Shown here in pieces: positions 28,483 through 38,750 of a stretch of DNA of 45,783 nucleotides (within the stretch, counting starts at the first letter, position 1; each line of letters opens with the position of its first letter). The stretch comes from a bacterium (GTDB lineage Bacteria > Patescibacteriota > Minisyncoccia > Sungbacterales > GWA2-42-14). Below the pieces are notes generated by a model that worked only from the letters and a program-made list of their open reading frames with translations, was not told where the DNA came from and searched no databases. The translations under genes were made by a program, and so were the position numbers. The stretch is from the NCBI GenBank assembly GCA_030649305.1, contig JAUSFV010000035.1, forward strand, positions 1 through 45,783. The letters are read 5' to 3'.

Positions 28483-28994
28483 AGCAATGTAGTATGTGTG
28501 GGTTCGTTACTTTGTTCCCGCAGTTTTTGTATGGCGCGGTGCAGGCGTACCGATACCGCATTTTCCGATTCGCCGAGAACCTCCGCGATTTCTTTGGGTG
28601 AGAAGTCGTCAACGTAGCGCATGGTAACGACGGCGCGGTATTCGGGGCTTAAGGTTTCAAGAACCCGCAAAACGATTTTTGCATCCACGGACGCCGTGAG
28701 TTTTTCGCGCGTATCTTCTCCCGGATCAAAGCCCTGTTCGCGAAGCCCGTCTAATGAACTCGTTTTTTTCTTGCGGGATTCGTCAATGATGAGATTTGTC
28801 GCGACACGATAGAGGAACGCCCGGATGTTTTGTAGTGGTTTTTCCGCGCTGATATGCGTCCAGGTGCGGGTGAATGTCTCTTGCATAAGGTCCCGCGCGA
28901 GTTCCCGGTTGCCTACGCGAAAATAGCAATGGCGGAAAATTGCGTCAGAAAAATCATCATATGCTTTAATGAATGTGTCGTTTTGTTCCACCAT
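28479..28994 (-). CDS. ECF-type RNA polymerase sigma factor
   Basis: DLMQETFTRTWTHI and FSPKEIAEVLGESENAVSVRLHRAIQKLRE. Confidence 0.94.
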   Translation of the reverse strand: MVEQNDTFIKAYDDFSDAIFRHCYFRVGNRELARDLMQETFTRTWTHISAEKPLQNIRAFLYRVATNLIIDESRKKKTSSLDGLREQGFDPGEDTREKLTASVDAKIVLRVLETLSPEYRAVVTMRYVDDFSPKEIAEVLGESENAVSVRLHRAIQKLREQSNEPTHTTLL

Positions 28995-29193
28995 TGGCGT
29001 GCCTTGTTAGTATATATGACGGCAAAAGGCCCTTTTTCTTACAGAACTGAATGTGGATACGTGTTTGTAAGAAAATTGCGCTTTTGTCGTCTTATATTTT
29101 ATAATGCTTAGTAATAGGTTTTTTTACCTATTTCGTACATTATAAAGGTCTTATATTATTATTTATTCGTTAATTTAATAGTATGCATAGTAT

Positions 29194-30441
29194 ATGAATA
29201 AATTAAAGACATCATGTGTGGCGCTTGTACTCGTGGGAACCATGGTTATTCCCGCGGCTTTTGTGTTCGCGCAAACAAATCAATCGGCGAGTGATCTTAT
29301 CAGTCAACTGCAGAGCCAAATTCAGGCGTTGCAGGTAAAAATTCAGGAGCTCAAAGCGGCGCAAACCGCGGCAAAGACAGCTCTTGGCGAGGTGAAAGAT
29401 ACCTTAAAACTTATCAGGCAGCTTCGCCAAGGCATGAGCGGGGATGACGTCAAACTTTTGCAGGCGGTTTTAGCCGCGGATGGCACGGTGTATCCCGAAG
29501 GATTTATAACCGGATATTTTGGCCGTCTCACCGCTGATGCGGTCAAGCGTTTTCAGAAGAAACACGGGTTGGGGCAGGCTGGCAATGTTGGTCCGAAGAC
29601 CCTAGAGAAATTGAATAAAAATTTAGACGAGCATCCTCTCGGTGAAGAAGATGACGATGATGACGAGGATGAGGACAACAATAACGATAATAAGGGAAAG
29701 AGGCCGTGCGCGATTGTTCCTCCGGGCCACCTTATTGCTCCGGGCTGGTTAAGAAAACATGACGGTGAGCGCCCTATTGTACCTCCGTGCCAGAAACTTC
29801 CGCCCGGCATTGAAAAGAAACTTCCGCCCTCCGCCACGACGACTCCCGATATGACCGCACCCTCAATCACTTCTGTGAGCGCTACGGGCATTACTCTTGC
29901 GGGTGTTACGATTACGTGGACCACAAACGAATCCGCAAAAAGCAAGGTGTATTATGGTGTTGCATCTCCTTTGAATCTTGCCTCGGCCGCGTCGGTTTCT
30001 GACGCAACGCTTGTTACGGCGCACTCATCGGCGCTCTCCGGACTTTCCGCAAGCACCACGTATTATTTTGTGGTTGAATCGCAGGATGCTTCGGGTAATA
30101 TTGCAACGTCAAGCGAGCATTCGTTTGTCACGCTTCCCGTACCTCCCGATACGACGGCGCCCGTGATTTCATCCGTTACAAGCTCCGGTATCGGTTCAAC
30201 CATCGCAACCGTCGGCTGGACCACGAATGAATCGGCAACGAGCAAGGTGTATTACGGAACGGTAACGCCGTTGGTTCTGGGAAGTGCGAGTTCGATATCG
30301 GATGCCTCGCTGGTAACAAGCCATTCGTTGAATCTGATTGGTCTTTCCGCAAGCACTACGTATTATTACGTCGCGGAATCAAAAGACGCGGCGAATAATA
30401 CCGCGCTATCTTCCGAACAAAGTTTTGTAACGCTACCGTAA
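29194..30441 (+). CDS. Secreted peptidoglycan-binding protein with two fibronectin III-like repeats
   Basis: Signal peptide; PG_binding_1 'DDVKLLQAVLAADGTVYPEGFITGYFGRLTADAVKRFQ'; acidic linker; two ITWTTNESAKSKVYYG-type repeats. Confidence 0.9.
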   Translation: MNKLKTSCVALVLVGTMVIPAAFVFAQTNQSASDLISQLQSQIQALQVKIQELKAAQTAAKTALGEVKDTLKLIRQLRQGMSGDDVKLLQAVLAADGTVYPEGFITGYFGRLTADAVKRFQKKHGLGQAGNVGPKTLEKLNKNLDEHPLGEEDDDDDEDEDNNNDNKGKRPCAIVPPGHLIAPGWLRKHDGERPIVPPCQKLPPGIEKKLPPSATTTPDMTAPSITSVSATGITLAGVTITWTTNESAKSKVYYGVASPLNLASAASVSDATLVTAHSSALSGLSASTTYYFVVESQDASGNIATSSEHSFVTLPVPPDTTAPVISSVTSSGIGSTIATVGWTTNESATSKVYYGTVTPLVLGSASSISDASLVTSHSLNLIGLSASTTYYYVAESKDAANNTALSSEQSFVTLP

Positions 30442-30467
30442 CGGATTCCGTAGATAAGATAAGCGAC

Positions 30468-30502
30468 AAAAAACAACCCCGCTTTGTGCGGGGTTGTTTT
30501 TT
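30468..30502 (+). terminator. Intrinsic terminator
   Basis: AAAAACAACCCCGC-TTTGT-GCGGGGTTGTTTTTT. Confidence 0.9.
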
Positions 30503-30588
30503 GTTCGGCGATAGAATTGACAAGATTATTGGGATGCGCTATATTTATTGTCGGTTCTTTCGCGCGTTTATGTAGGGGTAGGAGAACC

Positions 30589-30777
30589 ATGGACGAATCG
30601 GTTGTTCGGAAGGCGCTGTCCTGGATTCACGAACGCTTTGAAGAAAATCCTGAGACGAATCGTGCGGAATTGATTGACAGGGCATCGCGGCAGTTTAACC
30701 TCAGCCCTCTCCAGGGAGAATTTCTTTGTCGCACGCTTCTTACTGAGAAGCAGGATATCAAAACGGCATCATCGTAA
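30589..30777 (+). CDS. Small hypothetical protein (62 aa)
   Basis: RBS ggggtaggag before ATG; promoter TTGACAAG...GCTATATTT. Confidence 0.6.
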   Translation: MDESVVRKALSWIHERFEENPETNRAELIDRASRQFNLSPLQGEFLCRTLLTEKQDIKTASS

Positions 30778-30896
30778 GATGCAGTTACGCATTATCCGCA
30801 CGGTTTTGTCGCCCTGCGGTTTTTTGTTTGACAAAGTAGTAAAAGATATGGTACTATATTTTTAGTTGTTTTTTTGTGTATCGGAGGAGAGTTGCT

Positions 30897-31418
30897 ATGA
30901 CCACTTCGTTTCCGATTATTTTGAACATTGTGTTGCGTGTAGTTATCGTGTATGCGGTTATCCTTATCGGGCTTCGGTTATCTGGGAAGCGGGAAGTCGG
31001 GCAGATGACGCTGCTTGATTTCGTTCTTCTGCTCCTTATTTCGAATGCGGTTCAAAATGCCATGGTCGGACCGGATACATCGCTTGTCGGCGGAATTACT
31101 GCCGCAGGAACGCTTATCGGCGTTAATATGATTGTTGCGCATTGTATGTGGCGCAGCAAAAAAATTCAGCAGCTTGTGGAAGGATCGCCCACACTCCTCA
31201 TTAGTAACGGGAAGATGGTGTCCAAGAACCTTGAAAAAGAAAAAATTACGAATGAGTTTCTTAAGGGAGCATTGCGGGAACACGGTGTCGCAAGCGTGTC
31301 TGATGTGAAATACGCGGTGCTTGAAGTGGATGGTAATATCAGCGTGATCTGTTTTGATGAAATGCCGAGTGAGCGGCGTCCTCATCATCGCATTCGGCAT
31401 ATCCCAAAAATATCCTGA
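30897..31418 (+). CDS. DUF421 (YetF-like) membrane protein
   Basis: 'RLSGKREVGQMTLLDFVLLLLISNAVQNAMVG' signature. Confidence 0.9.
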   Translation: MTTSFPIILNIVLRVVIVYAVILIGLRLSGKREVGQMTLLDFVLLLLISNAVQNAMVGPDTSLVGGITAAGTLIGVNMIVAHCMWRSKKIQQLVEGSPTLLISNGKMVSKNLEKEKITNEFLKGALREHGVASVSDVKYAVLEVDGNISVICFDEMPSERRPHHRIRHIPKIS

Positions 31419-31455
31419 TGTATTTTGAGTGTTCTTTTTGAGAAGGAGGGAAAAC

Positions 31456-31926
31456 ATGGAAGACGTGGAAGGCACTCCGCGAAAAACTCCAAGGAGTATT
31501 ATTCCGGTAAGCTCCACAGATTTTATTGACATGTCTGATGTTGACTTTTCCCGTCCTAAGGAACTTTTAAAATTTAAATTAGCAAATTCTCCACTTTCAG
31601 ATGCGGAATGGATTAGGCGTGCTGCCGTTGTTGGTATTGCTAATACATGGAATCGCGAATTTCAGGTATGGATGAAGCGACAGGTCGCAGAAGGGAAGTG
31701 TCCGCAGCCGTCTGGCGGGGCAAAAAAACCCGGTATGTTCCGTGAGGTTCATTTCGGTCCGGTGGGAAAGGCGGGCGCGGGTAGCGACTGGAAAGCATTC
31801 ACCGCTTATATGCTTGCATCCGATTGGCCGCTTGAATCTCTTGGTAAATTCGGAGAATGGGCGGTTGAGGCAAACCTTGACCCGCGATACGCCAAAGCGG
31901 TTATAAAAGAATTTCTAGAGGATTAA
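31456..31926 (+). CDS. Hypothetical protein (156 aa)
   Basis: ORF with RBS gaaggaggg. Confidence 0.65.
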   Translation: MEDVEGTPRKTPRSIIPVSSTDFIDMSDVDFSRPKELLKFKLANSPLSDAEWIRRAAVVGIANTWNREFQVWMKRQVAEGKCPQPSGGAKKPGMFREVHFGPVGKAGAGSDWKAFTAYMLASDWPLESLGKFGEWAVEANLDPRYAKAVIKEFLED

Positions 31927-32044
31927 TATTCGCTTGTTTCCGCTCCGACCGATGTCGGAGCGATTTTTGTTTGACATAATAGAAAAATTGTGATAGAATT
32001 TCTGTGATGTTTTCGGTTCTTTGTGAATAGAAAAGGAGAGGGCC

Positions 32045-33376
32045 ATGGCGCATGATACGATATATGATTTTGCGATAATGGGCGGAGGAGTGGTTGGATG
32101 CGCCGTAGCTTTTGAGGCATCGCGTTCACCAGAAATTCAAAGCTTCGTGCTTTTGGAAAAATATGCGGCGGTAGCGCAGGTTAGTTCAAATGTCCTTGCG
32201 AATGCGGAAACGCTGCATCAGGGCGCGAAGGAAACAAATTTTCCTTTCGTAAAAGCTCTTGAGATGAAGCGGCGCTCGGACCAGCTTATTGAGTATCTCG
32301 TGACGCGGGGCAAGGGCGTGTATCGGAAAATGCCAAGCATGGTGATCGGGGTTACGCCTGAAGAGGTGCAGAAGCTTGAAGCGCGTTATGAAATGCTGAA
32401 ACCATATTTTCCCGATTTGGAATTTATTCGCGGAGAGAGAATTGGAGCGATTGAGCCAAAAGTTATGGAGGGAAGAAACGAAGAGGAAAAAAAACGCATT
32501 GTGGCACTCTACAGCATGGGGTATGCGGTTGACTACGAACAATTGGCGCAATCGTTTATGCGCGAAGCCGCAGAGGAAGCGGAGGTGCTGGGAAAAACAT
32601 TTGATGTGTTCTTTCGTACGAAAGCGCGTACTATTACTCGCGGTGATGACGGCCTCTATGTTATTACAACGAATCGCGGAACGTTTCGCGCGAAGGTGAT
32701 TGTAGTATGCGCGGGGCCGTATAGTTTGGGATTCGCGCAAAAGCTCGGCCATCCGAAAGCGCTGGAGTATGCCATTCTTCCTGCGGCGGGAAGCTTCTAC
32801 TATATTCCTCGGAAAGTTCTGAATGGCAAGGTGTACACGGTTCAGGATGACCACATTCCTTTTGCGGCACCCCACGCGGATCGTGCGGTATACAACGAGC
32901 ATGAGACGCGTCTCGGACCTACGACCATTATCCTGCCGTTTTTTGAGCGGTATCATTTCAGTACCCTGCTTGATTTTATCCGTATGGGACTCGTGAGTCC
33001 GGGCGCCTATATGCGAACGGTATGCCGGATCCTTCTGGATGCGCGATTCCGTCTCTTTGAGTTAAAAAACATCTTGTACAATATTCCCTGGTTGGGAAAA
33101 TATCTTTTTATGCGATGGGCTGCGAAAAAAATTATTCCAACGATACGGATGCGGGACCTTCATTTCGGCAGGGGCATGGGCGGTATCCGCCCCCAGTTGT
33201 TGAACCTTGTTACTCGAGAGCTCGAGATGGGAATCGGAAAATTTGTCGGGGAGTTCGGTATTTTTAACGTGACGCCATCGCCGGGTGCTTCCAGTTGTAT
33301 GGGAAATGCCATAGAGGATATTGCTTTGGTTGAATCATTATTGGACGAATGGGAGCGGAGATACGGCAGGCGATAA
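32045..33376 (+). CDS. FAD-dependent oxidoreductase (malate:quinone oxidoreductase/LhgO-like)
   Basis: N-terminal DFAIMGGGVVGCAVAFEAS Rossmann motif. Confidence 0.82.
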   Translation: MAHDTIYDFAIMGGGVVGCAVAFEASRSPEIQSFVLLEKYAAVAQVSSNVLANAETLHQGAKETNFPFVKALEMKRRSDQLIEYLVTRGKGVYRKMPSMVIGVTPEEVQKLEARYEMLKPYFPDLEFIRGERIGAIEPKVMEGRNEEEKKRIVALYSMGYAVDYEQLAQSFMREAAEEAEVLGKTFDVFFRTKARTITRGDDGLYVITTNRGTFRAKVIVVCAGPYSLGFAQKLGHPKALEYAILPAAGSFYYIPRKVLNGKVYTVQDDHIPFAAPHADRAVYNEHETRLGPTTIILPFFERYHFSTLLDFIRMGLVSPGAYMRTVCRILLDARFRLFELKNILYNIPWLGKYLFMRWAAKKIIPTIRMRDLHFGRGMGGIRPQLLNLVTRELEMGIGKFVGEFGIFNVTPSPGASSCMGNAIEDIALVESLLDEWERRYGRR

Positions 33377-33575
33377 ACATATTTAGCCGCACGGTTTTGC
33401 TCGCCTCGCTGAAGCGAGAGCGAAGCGGGTCCGATGCGGTTTTTTTGTTATGGATGAGATCTTCGTATAGCTTTTTGGTGCGGGATACGTTTTGGGACCT
33501 CGTGTTGTCGGCGTTGTGTATTTTCGGGTATTTTGTTATATTGTATTTATCGGAAAACCCCTAAATTAATTCGTT

Positions 33576-34286
33576 ATGTGTTCAGAAATAATACGAGGAA
33601 CATCTCATGAATTTTCCGTATCAACGGGGGATGAAGATGTTCAGGAAAATTTGGCGCCGGAAGAACAACGGGAACGGGAGCAGTGCGTTGAGTTTCTTAA
33701 AAGCGGCATTGACCAATGGGTAAGCGAGCATATTCCGGAGGGGAGCGAATTTAATCGTGAGCTCCTTGGGGGTTTGGTTCAGTATATCGGGACTGCCATG
33801 CGGGATCGGGTTATGGCGATTACTAAACTTTGTGGGAATCCGGAGAAATATGTTTCTCGTCCTGCTATCAAAGTGTACGAGGGTAGAGATGGGAAAACTC
33901 CCGATATTTGGATTCTCGGTTGGCGGGGTATGCCAGAAGAACAGAAGGCCGAAGAAACAGACATTCATGACCACATGTCTTCAGAGGCCGCTTTTCATGT
34001 TTTTCAGAATACGATTACCGAAAAAATGTATGCCATTGATTCTCGGCAGTGGGGGAGGGATAATTCTGTTTTGGAGTATCAGGTTGTCAACCGCGATCTT
34101 CAGCAGGGCTCTACCGCGACGATTGAATCGCCTTATATTCATGTGGTATCCGGTAAAAAAGAATTGACCCTGGCGGTAACTATCCACGCATATTATCCGC
34201 CTCTGCATAGGATGACTTTTTATGCAGAACAAGATGGCGTGTTGAAAAAAACAGGATATTGGCAAAAAGAGGATTGTCATTGTTAG
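33576..34286 (+). CDS. Hypothetical protein (236 aa)
   Basis: Intact ORF. Confidence 0.65.
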   Translation: MCSEIIRGTSHEFSVSTGDEDVQENLAPEEQREREQCVEFLKSGIDQWVSEHIPEGSEFNRELLGGLVQYIGTAMRDRVMAITKLCGNPEKYVSRPAIKVYEGRDGKTPDIWILGWRGMPEEQKAEETDIHDHMSSEAAFHVFQNTITEKMYAIDSRQWGRDNSVLEYQVVNRDLQQGSTATIESPYIHVVSGKKELTLAVTIHAYYPPLHRMTFYAEQDGVLKKTGYWQKEDCHC

Positions 34287-34304
34287 CGGCGGTGCATAGT
34301 TTTT

Positions 34305-35234
34305 ATGAATAAAATACTCATATTTTTTATAGTATTGTTCGCGGTTTTTTCCATGTTTTATTTGGCAGACGCGCGGACAAATTGCGATGACCAGGCAAAA
34401 CCGGCGCTTGCATGCCCCACGGGGTATTCAATGATGTGCAATCCGACCGGCGGGTATCATTGGGGATGCGGGAAGGAATCGCGGGACGGAATCGCTGAGT
34501 GGACATCATTTTTGACGCCCGCGGAGGGAAGCGCTGTTTTTCAAAATAATGAATCAAATTTAGATTTTATTCAAAGAGCAACGGAGGCGGTGGGTGGCGA
34601 CGTAACGCGAGAATCGGATTCCGCCGTTTCAAACGAATCTGTTCAACCTGATGCGCGCGCGCCCGTGAATATCAACACGGTTTCTTCTGAGCGAATTTCG
34701 TTGTCCGTTGTTGTAAAAAAAGTTCAGGTGCGCGGATGGGACCCGAAGCAAAAAGAGGAATTTCTTGCGACGGTAAAAACGCACGCACAAGTTCGGTCAG
34801 GGCAGGATTTGGAAAATTTCGCGCGGGGTGTTTTGGTGCGAGACGAAAATGTTGAGTCGGTTACGATAGGCGAGGAGGGCGTGCAGTTTTCGTATCGCAT
34901 GCCCGCGAAGCTGTTCGGCATCTTCAATGCGTCGCTTGTGGCCCGCGTTGACGTTGACGCGGAATCGCGCGTGAAGGTGCGTTTTCCATGGCTTCGTATT
35001 TTTTTCAGCGAACCCGTGGGCGCTCTCAAAATTCAAGAGAGCGTTGAGAAAGAATTGGGGGGCGTTACACAAACCATGCAAACACAGGTTCGTGAATCGG
35101 AAGATAATGCCGAGCTTGCGAATATAGATTTGCAAAATAAAATACAGTATCAAGCGCAAATACTTCAGCTCTTGAGTAATATCATGAAAGCCCAACACGA
35201 CACCGCAATGAGCGTAATTCGGAATATGAAGTAA
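34305..35234 (+). CDS. Hypothetical secreted protein
   Basis: N-terminal signal peptide, intact ORF. Confidence 0.7.
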   Translation: MNKILIFFIVLFAVFSMFYLADARTNCDDQAKPALACPTGYSMMCNPTGGYHWGCGKESRDGIAEWTSFLTPAEGSAVFQNNESNLDFIQRATEAVGGDVTRESDSAVSNESVQPDARAPVNINTVSSERISLSVVVKKVQVRGWDPKQKEEFLATVKTHAQVRSGQDLENFARGVLVRDENVESVTIGEEGVQFSYRMPAKLFGIFNASLVARVDVDAESRVKVRFPWLRIFFSEPVGALKIQESVEKELGGVTQTMQTQVRESEDNAELANIDLQNKIQYQAQILQLLSNIMKAQHDTAMSVIRNMK

Positions 35235-35248
35235 TTTTCTTTTTACGT

Positions 35249-35836
35249 ATGTTTTCTATTGACCAAAAATTTCCTGATTTTTCGCTTGAAGTGTATGTGC
35301 CGGAAAAAGACGATGTGGCGCGTTTTTCGTCAAAAGATCTGCTGGGAAAATGGGCGGTGTTTTTGTTTTACCCTGCCGACTTTACGTTTGTCTGTCCCAC
35401 GGAACTCGCGGATATGAACCGTCTGTATTCTGAATTTAAAAAATTGGAAGCCGAGGTCGTTTCGGTAAGCACCGATACCGTGTATACGCACAAGGCGTGG
35501 CTTGAAGTTGAGGCGCTCCTGAGGGGCGTGCGGTATCCGATGGCGGCTGACCACAACGGAAAGCTTTCGCGTGAGCTTGGGATTTATGACGAGGAAAATG
35601 GCATGGCCCAGCGTGCGGCGTTCATTATTGACCCCGATGGGATTTTGCGCGCCGCAGATCTCGTTTCGGATTCCATCGGACGGAGTGCGGGCGAAATTTT
35701 GCGGAAATTAAAAGCGCTTCATTTTGTGCGAAGCCATCCGGGCAAGGTGTGCCCTGTCAGTTGGGAGGAAACCGGAGTTGTTTTGACTCCATCCGTCAAA
35801 AAAGCGGGGAAGGTATATAAAGAATATGCCAAGTAG
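35249..35836 (+). CDS. Peroxiredoxin (AhpC-type)
   Basis: FYPADFTFVCPTELADMNRLYSEF; C-terminal GKVCPVSWEE. Confidence 0.96.
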   Translation: MFSIDQKFPDFSLEVYVPEKDDVARFSSKDLLGKWAVFLFYPADFTFVCPTELADMNRLYSEFKKLEAEVVSVSTDTVYTHKAWLEVEALLRGVRYPMAADHNGKLSRELGIYDEENGMAQRAAFIIDPDGILRAADLVSDSIGRSAGEILRKLKALHFVRSHPGKVCPVSWEETGVVLTPSVKKAGKVYKEYAK

Positions 35837-35848
35837 TATTTTGGTTGA

Positions 35849-36065
35849 CCCCGTTAGAAGTCTAAGAAAGCCTCGCGGTTTAAAGAATAACAAAGACGTA
35901 AGTCGGCTTCGTCCCGTTAGAAAATTTACATGAGTCTCGATTATATCAAAAAGATTATTTTGAAAATTATCATGATGATAACTATCACGATGTGTATAAA
36001 TTTTCTAACGGGACTTCGCCTCCATGTTTTCTTTCAAGAAAGCCTTGGATGGACTTCTAACGGGG
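35849..36065. mobile_element. Non-coding element with CCCCGTTAGAAGTC TIRs and TTGA direct repeats, containing a nested copy
   Basis: CCCCGTTAGAAGTC...GACTTCTAACGGGG; TTGA at 35845-35848 and 36066-36069. Confidence 0.8.
35912..36013. mobile_element. Nested 102-bp element, 17-bp TIRs, CTTCG direct repeats
   Basis: TCCCGTTAGAAAATTTA...TAAATTTTCTAACGGGA; CTTCG at 35907-35911 and 36014-36018. Confidence 0.75.
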
Positions 36066-36195
36066 TTGACACCATATTTTGCTTATGCTAAGATGACTAT
36101 ATTCAAATTGAGGTTTTGCGGGAAATAGTGTCGAGTTTTCCCGCCGAATCAGTGTTGTTAATTTGAAGTTTTATTTGATTATTTTTTGATAACCC

Positions 36196-36399
36196 ATGCA
36201 AGAAGGAACTATTGCTCGACTTGTTGCTGATCGGGGGTTTGGATTCATCAAGCGCGATGGAGATGAAAAAGATCTCTTTTTCCACTCAAACGAGCTGTAA
36301 ATTGTTGAGTTCAAAGATCTCAAGGAAGGCGACAAGGTGACGTTTGAAGTGACGGAAAGTCCGAAAGGACCGAACGCGACAAATGTGAACCGAGTGTAA
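36196..36399 (+). pseudogene. Cold-shock protein (CspA-type) with a single in-frame TAA at codon 35
   Basis: MQEGTIARLVADRGFGFIKRDGDEKDLFFHSNEL*IVEFKDLKEGDKVTFEVTESPKGPNATNVNRV*. Confidence 0.88.
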
Positions 36400-36405
36400 T
36401 ATAAC

Positions 36406-36437
36406 AAAAATGCCCCGGTTTCGGCCGGGGCATTTTT
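36406..36437 (+). terminator. Intrinsic terminator after the csp gene
   Basis: AAAAATGCCCCGGTTTCGGCCGGGGCATTTTT. Confidence 0.9.
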
Positions 36438-36477
36438 GTTTGACTAAAAAGAAGCGCTATGCTACATTGTTTGTATG

Positions 36478-36606
36478 CCCCGTTAGAAGTCCTCGGCATA
36501 ACATTTTTATAAAAATGTTATGTGCGTTGGATAAACGGGGCTAACACAAGGAGTCATCTGTATTTGGTTATCATTTCAGCCAAATTACGGCAGACTTCTA
36601 ACGGGG
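36478..36606. mobile_element. 129-bp non-coding element with CCCCGTTAGAAGTC TIRs and TATG direct repeats
   Basis: TIRs 36478-36491/36593-36606; TATG at 36474-36477 and 36607-36610; internal palindrome CATAACATTTTTATAAAAATGTTATG. Confidence 0.82.
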
Positions 36607-36607
36607 T

Positions 36608-36790
36608 ATGGCACGAATTAATTTAGGAATTATATTGGAAAATTTGGAACACGAATTACGGCAGTCGTTCCGGTCTGTTGTTGTTTCAGACCGCACGAAT
36701 TCGCTGTTTCGCGAGTTTCGGAAGAAGGTAGGAACCGATAAAACATGGTACACAGTTCCGGATCATTTGGTTGAAAAAGAAAAAGATTAA
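36608..36790 (+). CDS. Small hypothetical protein (60 aa)
   Basis: ATG lies inside the right TATG repeat of the element. Confidence 0.55.
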   Translation: MARINLGIILENLEHELRQSFRSVVVSDRTNSLFREFRKKVGTDKTWYTVPDHLVEKEKD

Positions 36791-36861
36791 ACATTATATC
36801 GATAAAGGGCGGTGTACGGGCCGGAACGGCCCTTTTTTATGTTAGGCAATGAAAAATTAAT

Positions 36862-38667
36862 ATGGAAATTAGAAATATAGCCATTATTGCTCATGTCGAT
36901 CATGGAAAGACAACGCTTACCGACGCACTTATGCGCCAGACCGGCGTTGCCGAGGAAGGGGTGTCCATGGATTCAAACGCGCTTGAACTTGAGCGCGGCA
37001 TTACCATTTATTCAAAAAACGCGGCAATTTTTTATCCCTTGGCAAGCTCAGGGCGAGCAATGACTAAAATAAATATCGTGGATACTCCGGGGCACGCGGA
37101 TTTCGGTTCCGAAGTTGAACGGGTGTTGCGCTCTATTGATTCGGTTCTGCTTGTAGTGGACGCGCAGGAAGGGCCGATGCCGCAGACGCGTTTCGTGTTG
37201 AAAAAATCTTTGGAATTGGGCCTGAAGCCGATTGTGGTCATCAATAAAATTGATAAACAAGCGGCCAATCCCGCGCGGTGCGAGGAACAGGTGCTTGAGC
37301 TTTTTTTGACGCTTGGCGCGAGTGATGCACAGGCGGATTTTCCGGTGGTATACGCGAATGGCAGAGCGGGTATCGCGAAACTGGCACTCTCCGATGAATC
37401 ACAAGACCTTACTCCGCTTCTGGAAACAATTTTGAAGCACGTGCCTCCCGCGTCAGCCGTGCCGGATGCTCCGCTTCGCCTTCAGCCTTTTAATCTTGCG
37501 TATGATAATTTTTTGGGGCGTCTTGCTATCGCGAGGGTGTATGAGGGCGCAGTTGCTCCGAATAAACAAGTGTATGTAAAAAAACCGGACGGCACTACCC
37601 GTTCGGGAAAAATTATTAAAGTTTTTACGTTTAAGGGTTTGCAGAAAATTGAAGTGGAAAGTGCCGGAGCCGGCGATATTGTGATGGTGGCAGGGCTTCC
37701 GGATATTGATATCGGGGAGACCGTTACGATCAATGCCGATGCAATTCCGCTTCCCGCAATCGCGGTTGATGAGCCGACGATTGCGCTCAATTTTCTTGTG
37801 AATAATTCTCCCTTCGCGGGGCGCGAAGGAAAATTTGTTACTTCGCGACAGCTTCGTGAGCGCATGACGCGCGAGCTTGAAGTGAATGTCGGCCTTCGCG
37901 TTGATTTTTCGTCAACTGACAGCTTTCGGGTTTTCGGCAGGGGCGAGCTGCACATCGCGATTCTTCTTGAAAATATGCGTCGTGAGGGGTATGAACTTCA
38001 GGTATCACAGCCGCAGGTTATTATCCGTGAAGAAGATGGAAAAAAACTTGAACCCTTTGAAGAGGTGATTGTGGATTCACCCGAAGAATTTCAGGGAGTT
38101 ATTATTGAACGCCTCGGGAGTCGCGCGTGCGTCTTGCAGAATTTACACCTTCGCGATGGGGTTGCGCGCCTTACCTTTGAAGGGCCGACACGGGGGCTTC
38201 TCGGATATCGCAATCAGTTTATTATTGATACGAAGGGCAATGGCATTTTGGCGTCGCGTTTCATCGGTTTTCGACCCCATGCGGGGGAAATCAGCAAGCG
38301 CCCCACGGGCTCCATGATTTCAATGATTACGGGGAAAGCGCTCGGCTACGCGCTGTGGAATTTGCAGGATAGGGGAGTGATGTATATCGGCCCTGCCACG
38401 GAAGTATATGAAGGGCAGGTTATCGGCAATACCGCAAAGGGGGATGAGATGTCTGTAAATCCGACAAAAGGAAAACAGCTTACGAACATGCGTGCGTCGG
38501 GGTCGGATGAGGCGATTACCTTGGTACCGCCTTTCTCGCTTACCATTGAGCGCGGGCTTGAAATCATGGCGGATGATGAGTATTTGGAAATTACTCCTGT
38601 TTCGGTCCGTTTGAGAAAACAGAATCTTACCGCGCTATCTCGCTCCCGCGCCAAAAGAAGCGGATAG
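36862..38667 (+). CDS. typA: GTP-binding protein TypA/BipA
   Basis: [37 protein letters not shown]-terminal [10 protein letters not shown]. Confidence 0.97.
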   Translation: MEIRNIAIIAHVDHGKTTLTDALMRQTGVAEEGVSMDSNALELERGITIYSKNAAIFYPLASSGRAMTKINIVDTPGHADFGSEVERVLRSIDSVLLVVDAQEGPMPQTRFVLKKSLELGLKPIVVINKIDKQAANPARCEEQVLELFLTLGASDAQADFPVVYANGRAGIAKLALSDESQDLTPLLETILKHVPPASAVPDAPLRLQPFNLAYDNFLGRLAIARVYEGAVAPNKQVYVKKPDGTTRSGKIIKVFTFKGLQKIEVESAGAGDIVMVAGLPDIDIGETVTINADAIPLPAIAVDEPTIALNFLVNNSPFAGREGKFVTSRQLRERMTRELEVNVGLRVDFSSTDSFRVFGRGELHIAILLENMRREGYELQVSQPQVIIREEDGKKLEPFEEVIVDSPEEFQGVIIERLGSRACVLQNLHLRDGVARLTFEGPTRGLLGYRNQFIIDTKGNGILASRFIGFRPHAGEISKRPTGSMISMITGKALGYALWNLQDRGVMYIGPATEVYEGQVIGNTAKGDEMSVNPTKGKQLTNMRASGSDEAITLVPPFSLTIERGLEIMADDEYLEITPVSVRLRKQNLTALSRSRAKRSG

Positions 38668-38750
38668 GGTTCAGGGTTTTGTCTTTAGGGTATGTTAAAA
38701 CTCCTGCGCGGCGCAGGAGTCTTTTTGATGAAGGGGTTTGCAAGATTTCG

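Noticed and set aside
36298-36300. Stop-codon reassignment as explanation of the cspA TAA
   Set aside because: Other genes here end at TAA with normal C-termini; CPR recoding known to me concerns UGA, not UAA
36171-36407. 78-aa minus-strand ORF
   Set aside because: Antisense to the cold-shock gene
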